Shown: positions 1-7,862, counted from the stretch's first letter. The stretch: DNA of 64,000 bases from Collinsella aerofaciens (GCF_015561195.1 NZ_JADMSU010000002.1:326783-390782); one strand, 5' to 3'. Numbers and translations are program-made. The notes: generated from the sequence alone by a model not told the origin.

Positions 1-1
1 G

Positions 2-613
2 CAAATGCGTCTCTGCCAGATAGCTCGCCGTGTCGGTATCGCCCTTCTTAATGGCCTCGAGAATCCGGCGATGTTGCCGACGAATCGGCTCCCAATCCAG
101 ATCCTGCGACACCATACGCAACCAGTTGTATCGCTCAAAATGCGTGTTGACGCTCTTCATCCAATCCCACAACATGTGGCGTCCGGCAATCTCAAAACAT
201 GTCTCATGGAACAGGTTGTCCAGATCAAAAAAGCGACGCGTTTCGCTGTGGTCGAGCGACTCGGACTCGGCAAGAATCTGCTCGAGCCGAAGTTTTTGCT
301 CGGGCGTAGCGGCAGAGCAGCATTTAATGAGCACGCTTCTCTCGAGTTTCTCGCGCAAGAAGCAGGCGTTCTCGGCGCGCTCCATGCTGATTTTTGAGAC
401 ATAGGTGCCGCTTTTGGGACGCGTTTCCACCAGCTCCTGTTCACGCAGACGCACAAAGGACTCGCGAATGGGCGTGCGCCCGATTCCCGTCTCCTTTTCC
501 AGACCAATCGCCGAAAGGCGCGTGCCGGGCTTGAGCTCGGCATAGATGATCTTGGAGCGCAATGCGTTGTATGCCTGGTCTTGCAGGCTCTGATAATGCT
601 GGTGCTGTTCCAT
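2..613 (-). CDS. GntR-family transcriptional regulator with FCD domain (3' end off the window)
   Basis: The reading frame is open from an ATG at 613 to the left edge, so the protein is truncated by the window after about 204 residues. A purine-rich GAGGG lies just upstream of the ATG. The N-terminal part (about residues 8-75) is a winged helix-turn-helix of the GntR type, with the typical run LKPGTRLSAIGLEKE followed by GIGRTPIRESFVRL. The rest is helical and fits the FCD ligand-binding domain of the FadR subfamily, including RRQHRRILEAIKKGD near the cut end. Such regulators usually sense small carboxylic acids. The target is unknown; proximity to the uronate genes makes a sugar-acid effector plausible, but this is inference. 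Confidence 0.85.
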   Translation of the reverse strand, partial: MEQHQHYQSLQDQAYNALRSKIIYAELKPGTRLSAIGLEKETGIGRTPIRESFVRLREQELVETRPKSGTYVSKISMERAENACFLREKLERSVLIKCCSAATPEQKLRLEQILAESESLDHSETRRFFDLDNLFHETCFEIAGRHMLWDWMKSVNTHFERYNWLRMVSQDLDWEPIRRQHRRILEAIKKGDTDTASYLAETHL

Positions 614-671
614 AAAGCCCTCGGATGAAGCCCACGGTTTGTCGAATATCACCTCGTTATACTATCGCATC

Positions 672-781
672 CCCCATCCCCTCAGTTGCGGTGAAATAGG
701 GACCGCCTGCGTCGCCAAGACCGCAAAACAATCCCTATTTCACCGCAACTTCCAACCAGTCTTTTTGGGATGGGGCTTTTT
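672..781 (+). repeat. nested hairpin, AGTTGCGGTGAAATAG family, copy 1
   Basis: A perfect 19-bp inner stem (684-702 with 732-750, arm begins AGTTGCGGTGAAATAG) sits inside an outer 9-bp stem CCCCATCCC/GGGATGGGG (672-680 with 767-775). The outer stem is followed by CTTTTTT, so on the plus strand the whole looks like an intrinsic terminator, although no plus-strand gene precedes it. A TATACT box at 658-663 could start a short untranslated RNA, but no good -35 is seen. A second copy with the same outer arm lies at 6563-6629. Confidence 0.6.
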
Positions 782-814
782 TAGCTACCCTAAGCCACGG
801 ATCAGCCCTCCTTG

Positions 815-970
815 CACAAAATGGGCCTATCTACTACGTTGAGGCGAATACCCCCGAGCATGGCGGAATTCAATAAAAGAAAACCGCAGGTAGTCGGCTT
901 GCAGATTTCGCTGAAAGGCGGTTATGGTCGGCCTAGGCGAGTTTAACGTAGTAGATAGGGCCATTTTGTG
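815..970. repeat. 156-bp element with 26-bp terminal inverted repeats
   Basis: The segments 815-840 and 945-970 are reverse complements over 26 bases with one mismatch (arm contains CCTATCTACTACGTT). They enclose about 104 bases that encode nothing recognisable. The layout resembles a miniature inverted-repeat element, but no clear target-site duplication is visible on the flanks. Confidence 0.5.
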
Positions 971-1068
971 ACGCAGCGCCAGCCACACCCCAAATTGGCC
1001 GTCCATCCCACCGCGATGCTTGAGAGGACAGGGCAGGACTCGGCATTCACCAGCAAGTTGTTGCAATT

Positions 1069-1084
1069 AGGTGAACGTTCACCT
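1069..1084. promoter_or_regulatory. LacI-type operator, perfect 16-bp palindrome
   Basis: The sequence AGGTGAACGTTCACCT is a perfect palindrome with the central CG typical of LacI-family sites. It is the best match to the operator found throughout the uronate genes. It lies about 40 bp upstream of a TATACT box at 1124-1129 (TTTGCA at 1102-1107, 16-bp spacer), the likely promoter of the membrane protein gene starting at 1406, so that gene probably belongs to the same regulon. Confidence 0.7.
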
Positions 1085-1160
1085 TATTTATTCCATTTGG
1101 CTTTGCAAACGAATTCCTGCGCGTATACTAAACTTCAAACGAAACCGATTTCGTTGAGCC

Positions 1161-1212
1161 TGGGCAATAGGATGCCAAGACGCACCCTACCATCTTGGCA
1201 TCCTATTGCCCA
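1161..1212. repeat. perfect 20-bp inverted repeat hairpin
   Basis: Arms 1161-1180 and 1193-1212 are exact reverse complements with a 12-base loop. The hairpin lies in the leader between the TATACT box at 1124 and the gene at 1406, so it would be at the 5' end of that transcript. It has no T-run and is not an obvious terminator. Confidence 0.6.
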
Positions 1213-1405
1213 CGTCATGTCATTTGCTTTCATCCCGTCTTGTTGAGCCCTTCAGTCCCATTCCGGCGCAACGAGACATTGCTAGACGTCTGACCATGGG
1301 GCCGGTTTTTCTGCTTCTAAAGCAGTGCCTCCGATAACCCTCTTTTTGCCGGCCCAGGTCAGACACTTCTTTTCAACTTTCTTTCAATCGAAAGGATGCA
1401 GCAGC

Positions 1406-2086
1406 ATGCGACCGCTCATCATCATGCATGGCGAGAACATCGATTGGCGTCATACCGTCATCAGGATGCTGATGTATCTGGCGGGCGTTGCCGTACTGGC
1501 GCTCGGCATGAGCCTCCAGACGGCATCTGGCCTGGGCGTCGCTGCACTCACCTGCTTTGCCACGACCCTATCCATGCTCACGGGCAAGACGCTCGGCTTT
1601 TGGATTATCGTTACCTATGTCGCTTACATCGTGGCGCAATTGGCCATCTTGCGACGCGAATTTCAGCCGCGCATTTTGCTTGAGCTTTGTTTCTCGACGC
1701 TGATTGGCGGCTTCACGGATTTGTTCATGGCGGTCAACCCGCTGCATCCCACGGCGCTCCCCGCACAGGTAGCGACCATGCTGCTCTCCCTCGCTGTCAC
1801 CGCATTAGGCGTAAGTCTCGTGGTCAACATGGGCGTCGTTCCCAACGCGCCCGACGGCCTGGTGCAGGTCGTTGCCGAAAAGCTTAAGCGCCGCTTTGGA
1901 GACGTAAAGGTCGTGTTCGACTGCTCGCATGTTGCGATCTCGCTCGCGCTGTCGCTGCTCCTTATGCACAACCTGGGCGGCTTTGGCGTGACCACCGCTA
2001 TCTCTGCACTGTTCTTGGGCCACGCTATCTACATCGCCAACAGGCTGTTCGCCCAGCACTTTGTGCGCGCCGCATTTGGAAACTAG
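1406..2086 (+). CDS. YczE/DUF6198-like integral membrane protein
   Basis: This 226-residue protein is mostly hydrophobic, with about six membrane segments (first near residues 22-45, last near 190-212). It keeps features of the YczE/YitT-like family, such as the small-residue start of helix 1 and the segment VVPNAPDGLVQVVAEKLKRRFGDVKVVFD. The start at 1406 is chosen because AAAGGA lies nine bases upstream; a longer frame from 1325 has no ribosome site. The family has no firm function, with roles in small-molecule export proposed. The LacI-type operator upstream suggests induction together with pectin use, and a carrier role there is only inference. Confidence 0.75.
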   Translation: MRPLIIMHGENIDWRHTVIRMLMYLAGVAVLALGMSLQTASGLGVAALTCFATTLSMLTGKTLGFWIIVTYVAYIVAQLAILRREFQPRILLELCFSTLIGGFTDLFMAVNPLHPTALPAQVATMLLSLAVTALGVSLVVNMGVVPNAPDGLVQVVAEKLKRRFGDVKVVFDCSHVAISLALSLLLMHNLGGFGVTTAISALFLGHAIYIANRLFAQHFVRAAFGN

Positions 2087-2367
2087 GCCCGAGACCGGCT
2101 ATACGCTGCGGTTTTGAGAATTCCCTTTGGCTCTAAAATGCTTGATGCCGAGCTTGTCAATCATGGCGACCAACGAAATCGCGCCAACAAGTACTCAAAA
2201 AACTCCCGCGACCATAGATGAGCTCCCAAAAATTGCGCCGAAATGAGGAAGCGGGACAAATTGAGCTCGGAGCTTTTGTGCCACGCATCTATGAGAGGAG
2301 AAATGTGATGCGCACGGGCGCTACTCCATGTAGCCACCCTGAATGGCGGAAACTGTATGCTCGGTAA

Positions 2368-2541
2368 AGACTTGAGTGTGCCGGAGGTATAGCGATTGGC
2401 CTTGGGCTTCCAAGCGGCTCGGCGCTCGGCCAGGACGGCGTCGCCGCGCGCAACCCCACCGCAGCGCACGATGCAATGTATTTGCACCTGGTCTACAACC
2501 GCAACATGATTGCGGAGGGCGCACAGGCGAAAAGCGAATAG
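2368..2541 (+). pseudogene. C-terminal remnant of an unrecognised gene
   Basis: From 2368 to the TAG at 2539-2541 the plus strand reads as a compact protein tail of 57 residues, including the runs SGSALGQDGVAARNPTAA and YLHLVYNRNMIAEGAQA, with codon use like the real genes. It is preceded by an in-frame stop and has no start codon or ribosome site. It therefore looks like the end of a deleted gene. I do not recognise the family. Confidence 0.4.
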
Positions 2542-2581
2542 CGGGCATTGTGACAATCAATTGCAACCGTTCGCCTTTTAA

Positions 2582-2597
2582 AAGTGAACGTTCATCT
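2582..2597. promoter_or_regulatory. LacI-type operator upstream of kduD
   Basis: AAGTGAACGTTCATCT carries an intact TGAACGTTCA core at 2585-2594. It lies about 45 bp upstream of the TATACT box at 2638-2643. Confidence 0.65.
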
Positions 2598-2671
2598 AAT
2601 TCTAGGAATTACTAAGCGTTAATTCCTCTGCTTCTCCTATACTGAGCTTGTATTAGAAGTAAGACTCATAT

Positions 2672-2687
2672 AGATGAACGTTTCTTT
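2672..2687. promoter_or_regulatory. second, degenerate LacI-type operator in the kduD leader
   Basis: AGATGAACGTTTCTTT keeps the left half site and the central CG. Its centre is 90 bp from the first operator, and the two flank the probable promoter, which would permit looping by a tetrameric repressor. Confidence 0.5.
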
Positions 2688-2700
2688 TGGAAGGATTGCT

Positions 2701-3510
2701 ATGTCTGATCTTATGGACAGCTTCCGCCTAGACGGCAAGGTCGCGCTCGTGACCGGCGCCACCTATGGCATCGGCATGGCCATGGCCGAGGCACTCGGCG
2801 AAGCCGGCGCCAGGATCGCCTTTAACGCCCGTCATGCCGACAAGGTCGCCGAGGCCGAGAAGCACTACCGCGAGCTGGGCTTTGATGCTCACGGCTATGT
2901 TGCCGACGTCACCGACGAGGCCGTCGTCGCTGAGCTCATCGCCAAGATCGAGGCCGATTTTGGCACCACGCCCGACATTCTGGTCAACAATGCAGGCGTC
3001 ATCCAGCGCACGCCGATGCTCGACATGAGTGCCGAGGACTTCCGTCGCGTCGTCGACATCGACCTCAATGCGCCGTTTATCGTGTCCAAGGCCTGCCTGC
3101 CGGGCATGATCGCCAAAGGTCACGGCAAGATCATCAACATCTGCTCGATGATGAGCGAGCTCGGCCGCGAGACCATCGCCGGCTATGCCGCCGCCAAGGG
3201 CGGACTCAAGATGCTCACCAAGAACATCTGCTCCGAGTTTGGCGAGGCCAATATCCAGTGCAACGGCATTGGGCCCGGCTACATCGCCACGCCGCAGACC
3301 GCACCGCTGCGCGAGACGCAGCCCGACGGCAGCCGCCACCCGTTTGACCAGTTCATCATTGCCAAGACGCCGGCCGCCCGTTGGGGCACGCCCGAGGACC
3401 TGAAGGGCCCCGCCGTGTTCCTGGCTTCCGACGCATCGAACTTCGTCAACGGGCACATTCTGTACGTGGACGGCGGCATCCTCGCGTACATCGGCAAACA
3501 GCCACAGTAA
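2701..3510 (+). CDS. kduD: 2-dehydro-3-deoxy-D-gluconate 5-dehydrogenase (KduD/DhuD-type SDR)
   Basis: This 269-residue short-chain dehydrogenase has the cofactor loop GATYGIG at about residues 19-25, NNAG at 96-99, and the catalytic set Ser149, Tyr162 and Lys166 (YAAAK). It is closest in style to KduD, DhuD and gluconate 5-dehydrogenase, which interconvert 2,5-diketo-3-deoxygluconate and 2-keto-3-deoxygluconate with NAD(P)H. The start at 2701 follows GGAAGG at good spacing; an in-frame ATG at 2674 lies inside the operator. The gene downstream is an RpiB-type isomerase, the partner that makes its substrate. Regulation by the LacI repressor is indicated by two operators. Confidence 0.88.
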   Translation: MSDLMDSFRLDGKVALVTGATYGIGMAMAEALGEAGARIAFNARHADKVAEAEKHYRELGFDAHGYVADVTDEAVVAELIAKIEADFGTTPDILVNNAGVIQRTPMLDMSAEDFRRVVDIDLNAPFIVSKACLPGMIAKGHGKIINICSMMSELGRETIAGYAAAKGGLKMLTKNICSEFGEANIQCNGIGPGYIATPQTAPLRETQPDGSRHPFDQFIIAKTPAARWGTPEDLKGPAVFLASDASNFVNGHILYVDGGILAYIGKQPQ

Positions 3511-3523
3511 GGAAACTGGGCGA

Positions 3524-3633
3524 GGCGGTCGGCAGTTAAGTCTGCTGCTCGGACAGTCCTGCGCAAGACGGAAAGCACATTAAGTGCTTTCCTTTGCGTG
3601 CGGAACTCGCGACAGACTTAACTGCCGACCGCC
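3524..3633. repeat. 110-bp nested hairpin between kduD and the isomerase gene
   Basis: Outer arms 3524-3544 and 3613-3633 are exact 21-bp reverse complements. Inside lies a second stem built on GGAAAGCAC and GTGCTTTCC (about 3570-3592). It sits within what should be a two-gene transcript, so it may set the relative level of the two messages. There is no T-run after the outer stem. Confidence 0.6.
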
Positions 3634-3716
3634 CGCACAGCTCATCGCGGGTCGGATTAGCCGCCGCCCGCATACAGAAACAAAAAAAGAAACATTTGGT
3701 TGAAAGGTTAACTCAA

Positions 3717-4358
3717 ATGAAGATCGCTCTAATCAACGAGAATTCTCAGAACTCTAAGAACCCTATGATCGAGGCTGCCCTTAAGAAGGTTGTCGAGCCC
3801 ATGGGCCACACCGTCTTTAACTATGGCATGTATGCCGACGCCGACTCCAAGCCCCTCACCTACGTGCAGAACGGCATCCTTGCCGCCGTGCTGCTCAACT
3901 CCGGCGCTGCCGACTATGTCGTGACCGGCTGCGGCACCGGCGAGGGCGCCATGCTCGCCTGCAACTCCTTCCCCGGCGTGCTGTGCGGCCATGTTGCCGA
4001 CCCGCTGGATGCCTACACCTTTGCCCAGGTCAACGATGGCAACGCCGTCGCCATGCCCTTCGCGCTCAAGAACGGCTGGGGCCAGGAGCTCAACCTCGAG
4101 TACACCTTCGAGAAGCTCTTTGGCTTTGGCTCGGGCAACGGCTACCCCGCCGAGCGCGTTGAGCCCGAGCAGCGCAACAAGAAGATCCTCGACGGCGTGC
4201 GCGCTGTGACCATGCGTCCGCTCGTCGACGTCCTGGGCGAGATCGATCAGGATCTGGTGAAGGGCGCCCTCGCTGGTGAGCACTTCCAGGAGTACTTCTT
4301 TGCCAACGCCACCGACGAGGCCATCATCGCCAAGGTCAAGGAGCTCTTGGGTCTGTAA
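3717..4358 (+). CDS. RpiB/LacAB-family isomerase, probable 4-deoxy-L-threo-5-hexosulose-uronate isomerase (DhuI-like)
   Basis: The 213-residue protein belongs to the RpiB/LacA/LacB fold, with the N-terminal strand MKIALINEN and the substrate loop GCGTGEG at residues 71-77. It is longer than ribose-5-phosphate isomerase B (about 150) and matches the DhuI type described from streptococci, which isomerises 4-deoxy-L-threo-5-hexosulose-uronate for a DhuD/KduD reductase. The neighbour kduD supplies exactly that reductase, and no classical KduI cupin is present. The start has AAAGG nine bases upstream. A plain sugar-phosphate isomerase cannot be excluded from sequence alone. Confidence 0.78.
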   Translation: MKIALINENSQNSKNPMIEAALKKVVEPMGHTVFNYGMYADADSKPLTYVQNGILAAVLLNSGAADYVVTGCGTGEGAMLACNSFPGVLCGHVADPLDAYTFAQVNDGNAVAMPFALKNGWGQELNLEYTFEKLFGFGSGNGYPAERVEPEQRNKKILDGVRAVTMRPLVDVLGEIDQDLVKGALAGEHFQEYFFANATDEAIIAKVKELLGL

Positions 4359-4400
4359 TAAGGCCCACGGGGCGCACCGACCCCCAACAAACCGCCAGAC

Positions 4401-4440
4401 AAAAGGCGCCGCGACGATCCATGTGTCGCGGCGCCTTTTT
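4401..4440. terminator. intrinsic terminator between convergent genes
   Basis: Arms AAAAGGCGCCGCGAC (4401-4415) and its reverse complement (4425-4439) form a 15-bp stem with T-runs on both strands. It can end the kduD-isomerase transcript and the oxidoreductase transcript arriving from the right. Confidence 0.85.
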
Positions 4441-4496
4441 AGATTGGCTATCGCTTGAGTCACCGCAAGGCGGCCGCTCCCCTATTTGCCAAGAGC

Positions 4497-6446
4497 CTAC
4501 AGCTCGCAGGCGACCTTGTAGCCATCGCCGATGGCGTCGCGGATGTTGCCGCACTTCTGGGCATCGCCCAGCACGTGGATGGCAACGCCGGCAGCGACAA
4601 GATCGTCGGCCAGCTTGGTGTTGGGACGATAGCCCATGGCAAGCACCAGCGTATCGGCACCGGTGATGGTGTGGACCTCGCCGTCCTTCTCGTATCTGAT
4701 GGCGTCCTCGGTGATCTCGGTCACCTTGGCCTCGGTCAGCACGTGAACGCCCTTGGAAAGCATACGCGTGACGAGCACCGCGCGACCGGCACCGCCCTCG
4801 TTGGCGGCGAGTGTCTTGGTCATCTCGATGACGGTGACATCGCGATTGGCCGGCGACAGGTCGTTGACCAGCGGGGCCAGGTAATCGGCCGTCTCGCAGC
4901 CAACGGTACCACCGCCCACAATGACGATCTTCTTACCCGGGAAAGCCTTGCCGCCCAGCAGGTCGTCGGCCGTCATAACCTGCTTAAAGCCCTGCATGAA
5001 TGCCGGCGCGATGGGCTCGGCGCCATAAGCCAAGACAACCTCGTAGCCCGCATAGTCGCGCTGAATGTCCTCGGCAGTAAGCTCGGTGCCAAATACGCAC
5101 GTGACGCCCGCCTCGGCCAGGCGACGGTACTGATACTTGATCACGCGGGTGAGCTCCTGCTTTGCCGGCGGAACGGCCGCGATGCGCATCTCGCCGCCCG
5201 GTTCGTCCTGCTTATCCACGAGCACCACGTTGTGGCCGCGCTTGGCGGCAATGTAGGCTGCTTCCATGCCCGCAGGACCAGCGCCCACAACGAGCACGTT
5301 CTTGGCCTCGGCGGCAGGCTCGTAGCCGGCCTCGTCGCGCTCCACGTCCGGGTTGACGGTGCAGGAGATGCGCTTGCCGAACATAATGCCGTTCAGGCAG
5401 CGCAGGCAGCCAATGCAGGGGCGGATGTCGTCGGCGTTGCCGGCGGCTGCCTTGTTGCAGAACTCGGCATCGCACAGATTGGCGCGGCCCATCATGCAGA
5501 TGTCGGCGGCGCCGTCCTCGATCAGCTCCTCGGCGATCCAGGCCTCGTTGATGCGGCCGACGGTGGCGACGGGAATGTTGACGTGCTTCTTGATCTCGCG
5601 CGAACAGGCGGCGTGCGAGGCCTGCTGCGTACCAGCGGCGGGAATCGCGGAGCCGCGCTTGATGGTGGTACCGCCCGACATGTGAATCATGTCGACGCCG
5701 GCCTTCTCCAGGCGACGCGAAACGTAGATCATGTCGTTGAGGGTCAGACCGCCATCGGTGTACTCATCGCCCGAGATGCGGACGTCGATGATAAAGTCCT
5801 TGCCGCAGCGCTCGCGAATCTCGGCGATGACCTCGAGCAAAAAGCGCATGCGGGCGTCGAGCGAGCCGCCGTACTCGTCAGTGCGTTTGTTGTAGAGCGG
5901 GGTCAAAAAGCCGCCGAGCATACCGTGGGCGTGCGCCGCATGGACCTCGACGCCATCGACGCCAGCCTTCTGCATACGCACGGCAGCGTCGCCGAACTGA
6001 TGCGTGAGCTCGTGGATCTCGTCGATGGTGATGGGGCGCGGCGCCTCACGGGCATAGGACGGGCCCACAAAGGACGGGGCGATGAGGCGCGGCGTGCCCG
6101 GAATGTTAAAGGCCATGTAGGCGGGGTGGAAGAGCTGCGGCATGATCTTGCAGCCATACTCGTGGACGGCGGCGGCGAGCTTTTCCCAGCCAGGGATAAA
6201 TGTGTCGTCGTAGCAGCACATGTCACCCGGCAGATAGGTATAGGTAGACTCGACCGTCACGACCTCGGTGATGATGAGGCCCACGCCGCCCTTGGCGCGG
6301 GCACGGTAATGATCGACCAAGTCGTCGGTCACATAGCCGTGATCGGCCAGATTGGTAGATACCGGCGGCATAAAGACGCGGTTCTTGACCTCGGTCGTAC
6401 CGACCTTGATCGGGCTAAAGAGCATTGGATAGGCGGAGGACTCCAT
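4497..6446 (-). CDS. NADH:flavin oxidoreductase / 2-enoate reductase-like (FMN, 4Fe-4S, FAD)
   Basis: The 649-residue protein has the domain order of 2,4-dienoyl-CoA reductase and 2-enoate reductases. An Old Yellow Enzyme TIM barrel (about 1-340) carries HAAHAHGMLGGFLTP and a YGGS motif near 169-195. A 4Fe-4S site follows (Cys344, 347, 350, 362), then an FAD domain (GAGPAG at 388-393) and an NAD(P) domain (GGGTVG at 511-516). Such enzymes reduce activated C=C bonds. The ATG at 6446 has AAAGGA upstream; a longer frame does not. It ends a run of genes led by the GH105 hydrolase, so a role in reducing unsaturated uronate products is possible, but the substrate is unknown. Confidence 0.85.
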   Translation of the reverse strand: MESSAYPMLFSPIKVGTTEVKNRVFMPPVSTNLADHGYVTDDLVDHYRARAKGGVGLIITEVVTVESTYTYLPGDMCCYDDTFIPGWEKLAAAVHEYGCKIMPQLFHPAYMAFNIPGTPRLIAPSFVGPSYAREAPRPITIDEIHELTHQFGDAAVRMQKAGVDGVEVHAAHAHGMLGGFLTPLYNKRTDEYGGSLDARMRFLLEVIAEIRERCGKDFIIDVRISGDEYTDGGLTLNDMIYVSRRLEKAGVDMIHMSGGTTIKRGSAIPAAGTQQASHAACSREIKKHVNIPVATVGRINEAWIAEELIEDGAADICMMGRANLCDAEFCNKAAAGNADDIRPCIGCLRCLNGIMFGKRISCTVNPDVERDEAGYEPAAEAKNVLVVGAGPAGMEAAYIAAKRGHNVVLVDKQDEPGGEMRIAAVPPAKQELTRVIKYQYRRLAEAGVTCVFGTELTAEDIQRDYAGYEVVLAYGAEPIAPAFMQGFKQVMTADDLLGGKAFPGKKIVIVGGGTVGCETADYLAPLVNDLSPANRDVTVIEMTKTLAANEGGAGRAVLVTRMLSKGVHVLTEAKVTEITEDAIRYEKDGEVHTITGADTLVLAMGYRPNTKLADDLVAAGVAIHVLGDAQKCGNIRDAIGDGYKVACEL

Positions 6447-6562
6447 ACAGGGTTCCTTTCGTTTGAGCCGCTCGGCGGCAGTTGCTAACGTACCTATTGT
6501 ATCAGCAACTGCACAGTACCCGACCGCACGCGCTCCCCCAGCTTCTGTTCGACCCACAAAAA

Positions 6563-6629
6563 AGTTGCGGTGGAATAGTTCCTGAATGAGGCTCTTGGCG
6601 CGCCAAACAGGAACTATTTCACCGCAACT
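6563..6629. repeat. AGTTGCGGTGAAATAG hairpin family, copy 2
   Basis: Arms 6563-6584 and 6608-6629 pair over 22 bp with one G-T pair; the loop contains the palindrome TTGGCGCGCCAA. The outer 16 bases of each arm match the hairpin at 684-750, while the inner part differs and still pairs. It separates the two oxidoreductase genes. Confidence 0.6.
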
Positions 6630-6644
6630 GATGGATGGGATGGG

Positions 6645-7862
6645 TTAGATGCCCAGGTAGCTGGTCATGCCTTCGACGGCGAGCTTGGCGCCGGCTACAG
6701 CATGGACCACGGTGAGCGGGCCGTTGACCACGTCGCCGGCGGCAAAGACGCCCGGCACGGTGGTCATGCCGTGCTCATCGACCGAAAGAAGGCCGCGATG
6801 ATCGGTCTCCAGGCCGCCCGTCGTAAGCACCAGTTTGTCCTTGGGCACCTGCGAGGCCGCAATCACAACCGTGTCGGCGGGCACATGGTCAAGTTCTTCC
6901 TCGTAGCCCACCACGTTGTCGTCCTCGTCAAAGATAGCCGTCTCGAACACCGGACCGTTATCGTCGATGGCGCAGATCGCCTTGCCGCGCACGATCTCGG
7001 CACCGTCAAGCTCGGTCAGCTCCACCTCGTCATCGATGGCCGAGATATGGCGCGATCGGGCATACACGGTAACCTTGCGAGCGCCCGAACGCAGAGCCGT
7101 GCGGGCAACATCCATGGCCACGTTGCCGGCGCCGATAACCGCCACGTTCTGCCCGATTGCCACGCTCGTAGGATCGACCAGGTAATCGATACCAAACAGC
7201 ACGTTGCCGCGCGACTCGCCGGGAATACCCAGCTTGCGGGCGCGCCAGGTACCGGTACCGACAAAGACCGCATCGTAGCCGTCGCGCAGCAGGTCGTCGA
7301 TATGCAGCGCGCCGCCAATGGTGGTCGAGGGACGGACGCGTACGCCAAGCGAGCACATCACGTGACGGTACTTTTGCACGAGCGCACGGGGCAGGCGAAA
7401 CTCGGGGATGCCGTACTCCAGCACGCCGCCGATCTCGGGGCGCTGCTCAAACACCGTGACGGCACAGCCCAGCTGGGCCATCTTAATGGCCACGGTAATG
7501 CCGGCAGGACCGGAACCGACCACGGCAACCTGCTTGCCGCACGACGGCGCGGGCTTCCACTCCTTGCGGTCCAAATATGCAGTCGAGACATAGTTCTCGA
7601 TACTCGAAAAATGCACCGGTGTGCCCTTGCGGCCCTGGATGCACGCGCCCTCGCACTGGCCCGAATGGTTGCAGATCATGGAGCAGACCGCGCTCATGGG
7701 GTTGTTCTGGAACAGTAGCTCACCCGCCTCTTCCAGACGACGCTGCTTGAACAAGTCAATGACCTGCGGAATAGGCGTCTGCACCGGGCAGCCTTTAAGC
7801 TGGCAGAACGCCTTTTTGCACCCAAGACAGCGGTTCGCTTCCTCAACAATATGAATAGCCAT
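6645..7862 (-). CDS. GltD-like NAD(P)H-dependent FAD/iron-sulfur oxidoreductase
   Basis: This 405-residue protein resembles the small subunit of glutamate synthase and related electron-transfer subunits. Two N-terminal cysteine clusters (Cys12, 15, 20, 25 and Cys60, 64, 70, 74) fit iron-sulfur centres. They are followed by an FAD site (GSGPAG, about 116-121) and an NAD(P) site (GAGNVA, about 245-250). No large glutamate synthase subunit is nearby, so it is unlikely to be true GltD. It lies 51 bases after the TIM-barrel gene and before the Old Yellow Enzyme homolog, which suggests that it passes electrons from NAD(P)H within this operon. Confidence 0.8.
   Translation of the reverse strand: MAIHIVEEANRCLGCKKAFCQLKGCPVQTPIPQVIDLFKQRRLEEAGELLFQNNPMSAVCSMICNHSGQCEGACIQGRKGTPVHFSSIENYVSTAYLDRKEWKPAPSCGKQVAVVGSGPAGITVAIKMAQLGCAVTVFEQRPEIGGVLEYGIPEFRLPRALVQKYRHVMCSLGVRVRPSTTIGGALHIDDLLRDGYDAVFVGTGTWRARKLGIPGESRGNVLFGIDYLVDPTSVAIGQNVAVIGAGNVAMDVARTALRSGARKVTVYARSRHISAIDDEVELTELDGAEIVRGKAICAIDDNGPVFETAIFDEDDNVVGYEEELDHVPADTVVIAASQVPKDKLVLTTGGLETDHRGLLSVDEHGMTTVPGVFAAGDVVNGPLTVVHAVAGAKLAVEGMTSYLGI

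Larger units (their letters stand above)
614..1405. other. long intergenic region with three long inverted repeats and an operator
   Basis: No credible gene is seen in these 792 bases between the divergent GntR regulator and the membrane protein gene. The region holds a nested hairpin (672-781), a 156-bp element with 26-bp arms (815-970), a perfect LacI-type operator (1069-1084), a TATACT box (1124-1129) and a 20-bp perfect hairpin (1161-1212). Short open frames here lack ribosome sites and run across the repeats. Confidence 0.7.
2087..2700. other. intergenic region with a gene remnant and kduD control region
   Basis: The 614 bases hold no intact gene. A short coding-like remnant ends at 2541, and two operators (2582-2597 and 2672-2687) flank a TATACT box at 2638-2643 ahead of kduD. 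Nothing else is recognisable between 2087 and 2367. Confidence 0.6.

Noticed and set aside
4455-6488. 677-codon open frame on the plus strand, antisense to the 2-enoate reductase-like gene
   Set aside because: It is a shadow of GC-rich codon use; the minus strand shows clear FMN, Fe-S and FAD motifs, while this frame is low-complexity Ala/Gly/His/Leu/Val with no motif.
6645-7862. True glutamate synthase small subunit (gltD)
   Set aside because: No gltB is adjacent and the operon context is uronate metabolism, so the gene was left as GltD-like without a symbol.
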